A stretch of DNA of 64,000 nt from an uncultured Clostridia bacterium (GTDB taxonomy: Bacteria; Bacillota; Clostridia; Christensenellales; Pumilibacteraceae). Position 1 is the first letter of the stretch, and each line of letters begins with the position of its first letter. The position numbers were made by a program, and so were the translations under genes. The DNA is taken from assembly GCA_947175335.1 (NCBI GenBank), contig CAMWMF010000003.1, forward strand, positions 1-64,000. Direction: 5' to 3'. This document shows positions 50,455 to 59,500 of this stretch, one piece after another. The notes beneath the pieces are model-generated. The model was not told where the DNA came from. It worked only from the letters and a program-made list of their open reading frames with translations, and made no database searches.

Positions 50455-51521
50455 AGACCGATAAGCTCGACGCGATAGTCGAGCGGTTTAACGCGCTGGA
50501 TTTAAAGGTGCAAGACCCCAACGTAATCGCTGACAACAAGGCGTGGGCGGAGCTGTGCCGTGAGCGCAGCGAGCTCGAACCGATTGTGGAAAAGTACGGC
50601 GAGCTTAAAAAAGCCAAAGCCGATTACGCCGACGCGCTGGAAATGCAAAACTCCGACGACGCGGAAATGGTGGCGCTTGCAAAAGAGGAATGTGATTCGC
50701 TTGCGGATAGCATAGAGCGCATAACCGACGAGCTGAAAGTTATGCTGTTGCCAAAAGACCCCAACGACGGCAAGAACGCCGTGCTGGAAATCCGTCCCGC
50801 GGCGGGCGGCGAGGAAGCGGCGCTGTTTGCGGCCGAGCTCAGCCGTATGTACCGCATGTTTGCCGAGCGCAAGCGTTGGTCGGTAGAGGATATATCTATC
50901 AACCAAACAGAGCTGGGCGGCATAAAGGAAGCTGTTTTCGGCATAAGCGGCAAGGACGTCTTTTCGCAGTTGAAATTCGAAAGCGGCGTGCACCGCGTGC
51001 AGCGCGTACCCGTGACAGAAACGCAGGGGCGCGTGCATACCTCAACCGTTACGGTGGCTGTTCTGCCCGAAACGGAAACTGTGGACGTTGAGATATTGGA
51101 CAAGGATATCCGTATCGACACCTTCCGCAGCAGCGGCGCGGGCGGACAGCACATAAACAAGACCGATTCGGCAATACGTATAACGCACTTCCCGACGGGA
51201 ATAGTCGTTACCTGCCAAGATCAGCGCAGTCAGACCAAAAACAAGGAACGCGCGATGCAGTTTTTGGCGACCAAGCTGTACGACTACTACCAAGGACAAA
51301 AGGACGAGGCGTACGCTTCGCTGCGTAAAGGTCAGGTAGGCACGGGCGATAGGAGCGAGCGCATACGCACGTACAACTTTCCGCAAGGGCGAGTCACCGA
51401 CCACCGCATAGGCTACACCATTTACAGCATAGACGAGTTTATGAACGGCGATATTGATAAAATGGTAGAAGCCTTACGTATAGCCGACCAAACGCGCAAG
51501 CTGGAAGGCGACGGAGAATAA
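50451..51521 (+). CDS. prfA: Peptide chain release factor 1
   Basis: 356 aa. Terminates translation at UAA and UAG. Has the GGQ motif (SSGAGGQHINKTD), the stop-codon-reading region (RVPVTETQGRVHTS), and the usual helical N-terminus. ATG 50451 overlaps the stop of the prmC fusion, so enzyme and substrate are coupled. An AATTCGGAATT repeat begins directly at its stop codon, followed by a terminator. Confidence 0.97.
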   Translation: MKTDKLDAIVERFNALDLKVQDPNVIADNKAWAELCRERSELEPIVEKYGELKKAKADYADALEMQNSDDAEMVALAKEECDSLADSIERITDELKVMLLPKDPNDGKNAVLEIRPAAGGEEAALFAAELSRMYRMFAERKRWSVEDISINQTELGGIKEAVFGISGKDVFSQLKFESGVHRVQRVPVTETQGRVHTSTVTVAVLPETETVDVEILDKDIRIDTFRSSGAGGQHINKTDSAIRITHFPTGIVVTCQDQRSQTKNKERAMQFLATKLYDYYQGQKDEAYASLRKGQVGTGDRSERIRTYNFPQGRVTDHRIGYTIYSIDEFMNGDIDKMVEALRIADQTRKLEGDGE

Positions 51522-51554
51522 TTCGGAATTAAGAATTCGGAATTCGGAATTAAG
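51519..51554. repeat. AATTCGGAATT intergenic repeat
   Basis: Four overlapping GGAATT units beginning at the prfA stop codon. Confidence 0.75.
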
Positions 51555-51572
51555 TAGTCGTAATAATAAATT

Positions 51573-51606
51573 AAATCCCCATGTAAATTGCACGTGGGGA
51601 TTTTTA
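51573..51606 (+). terminator. Terminator of prfA
   Basis: AAATCCCCATGT and ACGTGGGGATTT form the stem, followed by tt. Confidence 0.88.
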
Positions 51607-51641
51607 TTGCAAAATTCAAACATTGATTTTCGGAATAATCA

Positions 51642-51670
51642 TTGACATTTGCAATTCCGTCAAGTATAAT
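51642..51670 (+). promoter_or_regulatory. Promoter of the McrB-like/McrC-like pair
   Basis: TTGACA 51642-51647, 17-base spacer, TATAAT 51665-51670, perfect consensus. Confidence 0.92.
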
Positions 51671-51704
51671 TATTATGTATATTTTTGCTATATAGGAGAA
51701 TTAT

Positions 51705-54551
51705 ATGAGCGACAGTCCGGCAACCGAAAAGAATAAAGCTTCCGGCAAGGTTAAAGTCACCGATAAACTTAAAAAATTTTTGACGTCGCGTAAGGGCGAG
51801 GTTATAGTGCTGACGTTTATGTCGGTGCTGGCGTTGCTGTTTACGGTAATTTTTTATTCGATTAAGTTCACCGATTTAACGTCGATGCCGACGGGGCGCG
51901 ATAAGTTTTCGTTTTGGACGGCCAATGACTTTTTGACCGAAAGCCTGCGCTCGGGCGGCGGTACAAAAGCGATGCGCGTGTACGGAATGAACATATATCT
52001 GTCCATCGCTTTTGCGGTCGGCGCCGCGTTGTATATTGTAGCGTGGGTGCTGATGGCGTTAAAAAAGAAGAATAAATTGCTTTACGTTTTGGCTGCCGCA
52101 TACAATGCGATTTTGGGTATTGTGTGCTTGGTGTTCGGAACGGTGCTCAGCCTTATGCGCGGCGGCGCGGTTGCGTGCTGCATAATAAGCGTGTTCTGTT
52201 CCGTTACGGCGTTGGCTTACCTTATAATGCGTCGGCGCATCGATCGTGCCGCAAAGCAAGAGGTTAGCTGGGGCACGGACACGGCTCTTACCGACAAGCA
52301 AAGAAAATACAAGCTGGCTTTGCTTATATGCGAATGCGTGGCGCTGTTTGTACTGGCAACCGTGCTGTTTATTCCCGTCTATTCGGAGGGCGCGGGCGGC
52401 ATAACGTACGTATTGATTAATTCGGTGGGCGCAAACAAATATCCGGTGTACGTATCTATCGGGTTTATCGTAATGATAATCGCGCTGTTCGGCGAAATGC
52501 TGTATTTCATTTCCACGGTGTCCGATTACTTCGGCGGTAAGACGTTTGCAATACGGTCGCGGCACTTTGTGCTCAGCACAACAATATTCACGCTGATATT
52601 CTTTATACTCGGATATTGCTTAAAGTTCTATTACAACCTTAGCGGCGGGGCAAATGCGGAGCCGCGCGAGGCTATGACGGTCAGCTACATACCGTTTGTG
52701 CTTTCAGTCGTGACGATGATAGTATACTCGGTGTTCAGCGGCAAGTTCCCGGTGGGCGAAAACGGAGAGGTTTTGCACCGCCACATATACAAACCGTTCA
52801 AGCTGGAACCGCTGTTTGCCGTGCTTGCTATAACGGTGATTACGTTTGCCGCGCTTGCGGTAAACATAATAGAGGTTTACGTAAAAATTCCCGCCGCCGA
52901 CTTCGAACAGAAAGTGACATTTACCGGCTTTGAGCTACTGACAAAATACAAGGAATTGGAGTCAGGCTTCCAGATGCTGTCGTTTGTCGAGTTTGCGTTT
53001 TTGCTTATGTCCGGCATATTGTTTGTACTGACGCTTATAGGTTTTATTTCAAAAGACAAAAGCTACTACAAGACGGTTAAGGTAGCTGCGATAGCCAACC
53101 TGTTTTTCGTACTGCTTATAGGCTTGTTCGGCGTATACTTTGAGATCGGGCAAAAAATCAATATGGAAAGCATAGAGAGCGTGCTTGCCCATTACAACAT
53201 AAAGCTGCCCGAGGATTCTTACGTATTGGAAGTGACGAGCAAAACTATATATATGTTGCTTGCCAGCGTCGCCGTAATAGTGTACATGATTACGCGCAAA
53301 ATGTTCGGGCTTAGCGCCGAGCCGACCGAATGGGCTATGGCGCAAACGTCGTCCGCAGCAATGCCAAACGCGAGAGTGGGCGAGGACAAATCCGTAGCGC
53401 CGCAATCGGCGGATACCGGTACGACTGAGACGGGCGATTTTGACGCTTGCCCCGCGTTTACCGAAATAGACAATTTACAGGAAAAATTCTTAGTTGCGCT
53501 CGAAAAGCGGCGTGCGCAGCTGTTTAAAAATCTTACGCTGCCCAACCTTGTCAGGTTTGTTGTTGACTACGCGCGCGAATCGCGACTGCACTTGTCGTAC
53601 ACTCCCGACGACATAGCCACCTTTGTTGCCGGTCTCGGTGCGTCGCGGCTAACAATACTTCAAGGTATGAGCGGTACAGGTAAAACGAGCTTGCCCAAAA
53701 TATTCACCGAAGCGCTTATGAGCAACTGCGAAATAGTAGAGGTCGAATCGTCTTGGCGCGACAAAAACGAGCTGCTCGGCTACTACAACGAGTTCAGCAA
53801 ATGCTACACTCCCAAAAAGTTTACGCAGTGCTTGTACAGGGCAAGGCTCAATACCGAGGTAATCTCGTTTATAGTGCTTGACGAAATGAACCTTAGCCGT
53901 ATAGAATACTACTTCTCCGACTTTTTGTCGCTTATGGAAAACGAGGAAGACCGTCGCGCGATAAAGCTACTCAACGTAAAGCTCAGCCGCTTGGAAAACG
54001 GAAAACGCATACCGTACGACGGACTTAAAGACGGGCATACTATCAAGATACCCACCAACATTTGGTTTATAGGCACGGCTAACCGCGACGAAAGTACCTT
54101 CGAGATAAGCGACAAGGTTTACGACCGTGCGCAAACGATGAACTTTGATAAGCGCGCTGCCAAAATCGATTCGTTCAGCGAGCCGCTGGAAAAACGGTTT
54201 GTATCGTATGATATGCTTGCCAAGCTGTTTGAAGAAGCTAAATCCACTTACAAGTTCGACGCGGAAGAAAACCGCTTTATTCGCGAGGTGGAAAAGCTGC
54301 TTATGCCGTACAACATTTCCTTCGGTAACCGTATACTTCGTCAGATAGAGACGTTTGTCAAAGTGTATTGCGCTTGCTTCGGCGATCAAGCCGCGGTAGA
54401 GAATACGGCAGTGGAAAAAATACTGTTGAGCAAGGTTGTACGCAAGCTGGAAAACAAGGTAATAGAAAACAAAGAAAAGCTGGCTACAGAGTTTGACAAA
54501 ATCGGATTAAAGCAATGCAGCGCGTTTGTTCGCAAGCTTAACGAGGATTAG
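51705..54551 (+). CDS. Membrane-anchored McrB-like AAA+ ATPase
   Basis: 948 aa. Residues 1-35 are a basic cytoplasmic start; about 35-545 contain roughly a dozen TM helices in a multi-pass block I do not recognise. A linker (550-590) leads to an AAA+ domain of the McrB type: Walker A LQGMSGTGKTSLPK (about 652), Walker B FIVLDEMNLSRIEYYFSDFL (about 725) and sensor IGTANRDEST (about 790). McrB normally carries an N-terminal DNA-reading domain and works with McrC; here that place is taken by a membrane domain. GGAGAA precedes the ATG. The partner gene starts 5 bases after the stop. Confidence 0.88.
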   Translation: MSDSPATEKNKASGKVKVTDKLKKFLTSRKGEVIVLTFMSVLALLFTVIFYSIKFTDLTSMPTGRDKFSFWTANDFLTESLRSGGGTKAMRVYGMNIYLSIAFAVGAALYIVAWVLMALKKKNKLLYVLAAAYNAILGIVCLVFGTVLSLMRGGAVACCIISVFCSVTALAYLIMRRRIDRAAKQEVSWGTDTALTDKQRKYKLALLICECVALFVLATVLFIPVYSEGAGGITYVLINSVGANKYPVYVSIGFIVMIIALFGEMLYFISTVSDYFGGKTFAIRSRHFVLSTTIFTLIFFILGYCLKFYYNLSGGANAEPREAMTVSYIPFVLSVVTMIVYSVFSGKFPVGENGEVLHRHIYKPFKLEPLFAVLAITVITFAALAVNIIEVYVKIPAADFEQKVTFTGFELLTKYKELESGFQMLSFVEFAFLLMSGILFVLTLIGFISKDKSYYKTVKVAAIANLFFVLLIGLFGVYFEIGQKINMESIESVLAHYNIKLPEDSYVLEVTSKTIYMLLASVAVIVYMITRKMFGLSAEPTEWAMAQTSSAAMPNARVGEDKSVAPQSADTGTTETGDFDACPAFTEIDNLQEKFLVALEKRRAQLFKNLTLPNLVRFVVDYARESRLHLSYTPDDIATFVAGLGASRLTILQGMSGTGKTSLPKIFTEALMSNCEIVEVESSWRDKNELLGYYNEFSKCYTPKKFTQCLYRARLNTEVISFIVLDEMNLSRIEYYFSDFLSLMENEEDRRAIKLLNVKLSRLENGKRIPYDGLKDGHTIKIPTNIWFIGTANRDESTFEISDKVYDRAQTMNFDKRAAKIDSFSEPLEKRFVSYDMLAKLFEEAKSTYKFDAEENRFIREVEKLLMPYNISFGNRILRQIETFVKVYCACFGDQAAVENTAVEKILLSKVVRKLENKVIENKEKLATEFDKIGLKQCSAFVRKLNED

Positions 54552-54556
54552 TCTAT

Positions 54557-56107
54557 ATGGACTTGCCGCTCGAACAGCAAATTCAATTATCAAAGCTGAT
54601 AGACGACTACAAGGGGATAGCCGCGTTTAGGCGTGCCAGACGCAAGCTTAACTATATGCAGTTTGATTATGCGGTCGTCAACGATTTGACTCTGTTTATG
54701 ATAGAGCCCGATTTCAGCTTTGAAGCTTTGGAGCAGCGCATAGACGTTGTACTTAGTGCACTTCCTGCGATTAAGCGCATTTTTGCGCAGCCGTTTATCC
54801 ATTTAAGAGAGCATAACGTTATTTTGCCGATAGAGTCCGTGCGCGTCGTCAACAACAATACGCTCAACCACATAGCTATGCACAGCGAAATGTGGTCGGA
54901 CATAAAGGACGGCGAAATAATGCCGTCCAAGCTTCTTTCCAGGACGTACGAGGACACGTACGGAATATACGAAAACCTGGTGTTTTGCAACGTGGTGGAC
55001 AGTGTATTGTCCTTTGCGCGATCGAATATGCGGTTTTTAAAGGAAATGATTTACACCACGCAGACCATAGAGTTTAACCTGCTCGAACGTGTAAACCACT
55101 TAAACTACTTTTTGGCGTTGGGTAAAATTCATATAGGTTACAGCCAAAACTACGCCGAACACTACGGCACGGCGGTGCGGTGCCTAAACAAATTGCAGTT
55201 CATTTACAACACAATCGTACCGCGGCTTAAACGCCCCGTGTACAAAAAGAACAAGTACCGCCACGACAATATAAAGATACATAAGACCAATATTCTTTCC
55301 ATGCACAAGGAATATCATAGGATATACAAGCTGGGGCTTTATTTTGCGCATAACGGCGGAGACCCGATTGCCGAAATAACCAATAAGGATTTGGTCGAGC
55401 TGATAAAGAATTACTATTATTTTTGCCAAGCGCTGTGCGTGTTTGCGGTAGGGCATTTCAATTTTGTGTGCAACGTAACCAAGTCGTTTGATATGTCCAA
55501 GTTTGCGCTCGACTTTGCGTTTAAAAAGTGGTCGCTCAAAATGGAGCGTATTACGGTCGAGGACTGGCGGGCGCTGGCTATAACAGTCAAAAAGAATAAG
55601 CCGTACAAAATAATCCTGATACCGTCGTTGTTCAACAACAACGAGGCGCTTTTGGAAAAGATTAAAAAGGGCGTAAAAGCGGACGAGTACGTTGTGTGCA
55701 CGCCGTACGAGGACTGCGAAAACGCCGCGCTTGTAGCAATTACGTCTATCGAATCGTTCCGCCGTATTCAGCAAATAGTTTTGCGCGCAATGATCTATGC
55801 CGACAGCGACAGAGACGAATGTCCGTTTTGCAACAGCAAGCTGACTGTAAACGAGGAGGACACCGACGGCAATCCCGTTTACGAATGTCTGGCGTGCCGC
55901 ACGCAAATTTTTACCGCAGAGTGCCCCGAAACGAATAAGCCGTACGTCTATACCAAGATAGAAGGGCAAACAGCTCGGCAGGAAGAGGATGACGAACAGT
56001 GGCTGGAAAAGCGCAAGGACGAGAGCAAAATGTACTTCCGCAACATCACCGATACGGATGGCGAATTCAACCCCGTATGCCCGCATTGCGGCAAGGTGCA
56101 TAATTAA
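54557..56107 (+). CDS. McrC/DUF2357-like partner with zinc ribbons
   Basis: 516 aa. The core segment LLSRTYEDTYGIYENLVFCN matches the DUF2357/McrC-type motif around 'TYENR'. Residues 165-330 are basic and helical. The C-terminal third has no obvious PD-(D/E)xK motif, but a four-cysteine ribbon (CPFCNSKLTV and YECLACRTQ) and a terminal CPHCGKVH. It follows the ATPase by 5 bases, as mcrC follows mcrB. Nuclease activity is therefore doubtful; it may be an adaptor. Assignment rests on the motif plus gene pairing. Confidence 0.75.
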   Translation: MDLPLEQQIQLSKLIDDYKGIAAFRRARRKLNYMQFDYAVVNDLTLFMIEPDFSFEALEQRIDVVLSALPAIKRIFAQPFIHLREHNVILPIESVRVVNNNTLNHIAMHSEMWSDIKDGEIMPSKLLSRTYEDTYGIYENLVFCNVVDSVLSFARSNMRFLKEMIYTTQTIEFNLLERVNHLNYFLALGKIHIGYSQNYAEHYGTAVRCLNKLQFIYNTIVPRLKRPVYKKNKYRHDNIKIHKTNILSMHKEYHRIYKLGLYFAHNGGDPIAEITNKDLVELIKNYYYFCQALCVFAVGHFNFVCNVTKSFDMSKFALDFAFKKWSLKMERITVEDWRALAITVKKNKPYKIILIPSLFNNNEALLEKIKKGVKADEYVVCTPYEDCENAALVAITSIESFRRIQQIVLRAMIYADSDRDECPFCNSKLTVNEEDTDGNPVYECLACRTQIFTAECPETNKPYVYTKIEGQTARQEEDDEQWLEKRKDESKMYFRNITDTDGEFNPVCPHCGKVHN

Positions 56108-56139
56108 TTCGGAATTCGGAATTATGAATTCGGAATTAG
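56104..56139. repeat. AATTCGGAATT intergenic repeat
   Basis: Starts at the stop codon of the McrC-like gene; nearly identical to the string at 28672. Confidence 0.75.
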
Positions 56140-56432
56140 AAATAATGCTAAGATTAACAGACTCTTCGCCGATGGCTCAGAGTGACAAAACAATCATAAC
56201 ATGCATAGTTTGTTTGTCACTCTGAATGCAGTGTAGAGTCTGTTTTTTATTAATTTCGCATTACTAAATACGACTTAAAAAACGGCATATGGGTATAGGT
56301 TTTAAAGGAAAAAAGCATACATGCATCGAGTTTTTGCTATGCTTTGTCGCTATACGGCACTTTTTTCGATACATGTGCGTATTTATTATTAAAAATATTG
56401 TCGTAATTTCGCCTTAAAAGCCTTTTTTACTA
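56140..56432. other. Intergenic stretch without a gene
   Basis: Holds the hairpin at 56158-56248 and a second inverted pair, ACATGCATCGA (56319-56329) with TCGATACATGT (56366-56376), 10 of 11 matching. No coding frame supported. The second pair lies upstream of the next promoter and could bind a regulator. Confidence 0.5.
56158..56248. terminator. Long hairpin acting as terminator
   Basis: CAGACTCT (56158) with AGAGTCTG (56235), and inner CAGAGTGACAAA with TTTGTCACTCTG, then TTTTTT. The gtcactctg/gagtct motif also occurs near 33757. Confidence 0.75.
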
Positions 56433-56461
56433 TTGACTTGCAAAACAAGATTTGATATAAT
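56433..56461 (+). promoter_or_regulatory. Promoter of the giant surface protein
   Basis: TTGACT 56433-56438, 17-base spacer, TATAAT 56456-56461. The predicted 5' UTR is about 97 bases and TTGCCG (56475) can pair with CGGCAA (56533), so the leader may be structured. Confidence 0.85.
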
Positions 56462-56564
56462 GATATTTACCAAATTGCCGTTTAACAATACAGGCTAAAT
56501 GATGAAATCGTTTCGCGTTTGACTTGCGGTTGCGGCAAACTTATCTTTTTAGGACACTTGGGAT

Positions 56565-59500
56565 ATGAACAACTCACAATTAGGGAAAAAGATTTTAACG
56601 GTTGTTATTGTGTTTGCCTTGGCGCTATGCTTAGGCATATGCACTTTTTTGGGTATAAATGCTAATTCGAGCGGAGGAAACGCGGCAGGAGCTTCGTCTG
56701 ATAATTCCGGTGTGCTCAACAGCGCCGACGATGAAGATACTCCCGATTTGACCGATCATTACGGGTTCGGAAAATTTACGGTGAACGGCACAACATACGA
56801 TATAACTTTCACGTATGAGCGTCAAAAAACCTATAAGATAAACGGGTTGGAATACAAGATACATAACCCTGCGTCACCAAGCACTGAACACGACCGTTCA
56901 TACTTAGAGTATTACACGGCATTGAGACTGCCCGCTACTTATGCAAGTTCTGTATCCGGCTATTCTTATATTGATTCCGCCGGTAGTGCAGGAAGCGTAA
57001 GCGGGTGGGGCTTGCGCGCCATGGGTTTATACGGAATAAAAGTTAATACCGATATTCCCGCGAACGCTTATCATCCCGAATATAAAACGGGGGATATCGT
57101 ATATGTCAGAGTTATCCCTTATCAACTCGATTTCAGCACAACGGATGTTATACCTGTATTTGTCAATGCCAAAAATACGGATTACCGCGCTCACGGTGAT
57201 AATACCGCCCTTTACAAGCACAACGACGGCTGGTATGCGTCGCAAAAGGCGGACGAAGTGCCGGTGGAAATCAGAGCAATTACCAACTCATATTACTATA
57301 TTGCCGACAACGGTGACAAGACCAGCATAAAAATAGGTAACGAGGTTATACCGCAAGCAAAGGACGCGTCAGGTAAATTATTGTATTACTATACCGACTA
57401 TGGCGATAATAAGAAGACAAAAATTACTACGGAGCCGTCAAGATTAGTTACTTCGGGTGGACAAACAAAAACAGAATATCATACAGCATTACCGGATGTA
57501 AACATTAAGGAAACCAAGATACCCTACGACGTATCTGTGCCTAAGGCCGAGCAAATTATGATAAATATCACCAATCGGTCCGGTGTTGAATATGATGTAT
57601 CCAACGAATATATAGCGACGTTCACATATAATGTTCCGTCCAACGACTACGAATTTTATTACGGCGGCGCAGGCGAATACGACGAAATAACGGACGTCCA
57701 CAAAGGTGTAAGCATTACCCAAAGGACGCCTACATCGTTCGTGCTTGTAAAGCATTGGTTTCTCGTCCAATATACAAGTTTGTTTACGTCGCGGGTCACT
57801 CCGGCAGAGCTGGACAAAAGTATGTCGGAAAACAACGATCCGTACGTTCCATTCCACAATAAACAAAAATATAGTGATTATATAGCCGGAAAAGCCGCGA
57901 CATGGTACGGCGAAGGCGAAAAAGGCGAAAGCGACACAAGTACCGATACCATTACTTACGGCGACGATTTGTTTGTACGATCTCCCAGAGCAAAGTTTAC
58001 TAATGTTAAAGATGGCATGAGTAATACGGGCGATATTCGGTTTGACGTCCTATACGTCGATTTAGACGGAAAGACGCACAAAATAGCAAACAACGTCTTG
58101 CTGTTGAGACAAGAATATGCAACACAAACTGTCGGCACAACGACGTCGTATGTGAAGGACGGAAACGGAAACTATACATATTCTTACAATAATAAAAATG
58201 CCGGCGGAGTGCCGCTTGACTATTACTTTAATAAATCCATGCCCGCCGGAAAGTACACGCTTAAACTGTACGGCGAGATTAATTCGGCGAATCTTAATGC
58301 AGGCACCCCGAATAAAATTCAGGGCGAGTATTGGCTTACCGTTTTGCCTGCACAATTGGGCAAAGGTACCAATCTTATTGACGATATTCAAAATATGATA
58401 AAAGGTACGGCGGTCGACGGCGGGTACCTCAACTCATATTTGTTGAGCGAAAACAAGCTGCACGAGGATTTGAGCGATGAAATATATGCACTTAACAATT
58501 CGCTCAATACCGGATTAAAAGACAATTCGCTCAGCAGCTATTGGCGCAGTTTGAGCGAAGCGGAGCAGGCGGAATATTTTGAGTCCGCTGTTACCGTAAA
58601 GTATAACCGTAACACTTGGAGTGCCTCCAACTACGTTACCGAAGCTGAAATCAAGCAAATGATTACCCAAGCGGACAATTATACGCTGTATTACAGCATT
58701 GCCGCCAAAAACTACGTTACGACGGGCGGGCCCGACGACGCGAATCGAACGGCTTACGTATTTACAACACGTTTGAGCCAAGGCGTCAGCATAAAGCAAA
58801 TTTACGATAGTATTGTTAACGAGGACGATCCGTATTTTAAAAACGTAACGTATACAGGCAGCGAAGTTCGTACTCTTGTTCCGCAAAGCTCGCAGTATAC
58901 GTATGCGTTTGGCGATACACAGGGCTATACCGACGTGCACGAAAATGCGTCTGTCACTCTTACGTTGACGGGTGGTTCCGACGTGCTTACGGGCTGGGAG
59001 GACGACTTAACGACTGCGGAATGGGCAACATTGGGCGGTAGGTTGGTGCTTTCCGCCGATAAACAAAAGCTTACCGTTTACTTTGACATTGTTGCGGCAA
59101 CCAACTCTTGGACGGTTGCGCCGCAAATGTCGCCGTGGACGTACGACGGCTATAACAAGGACATAAACTTCATTACGGACGGTCTTGCGTTTAGCGGTGC
59201 CGCCGTGTATTACCGCTTAGGCAGGAAAGTCGGCAATACATATCAATGGATATCGGTAGACGGTGAACTGACAGTTGACGGCGTTGCGGCACCCGAATAC
59301 TTTACGGTGGACGACGACGGTAAGGTGAGTGACGACGTTGCCGCAAAGCTCAAAGCATTTGGAGCGGGCACGTACTACCTTGGCGGGTATATAAACGCGA
59401 GGGCGGACGGCAATGTAAGCGGTTACACGATGCCCGACAGCGCAGCAATGCCTGTTGTCGTCATGAAGGCGTCCAACTCTTGGACTACAACGCCGTATAT

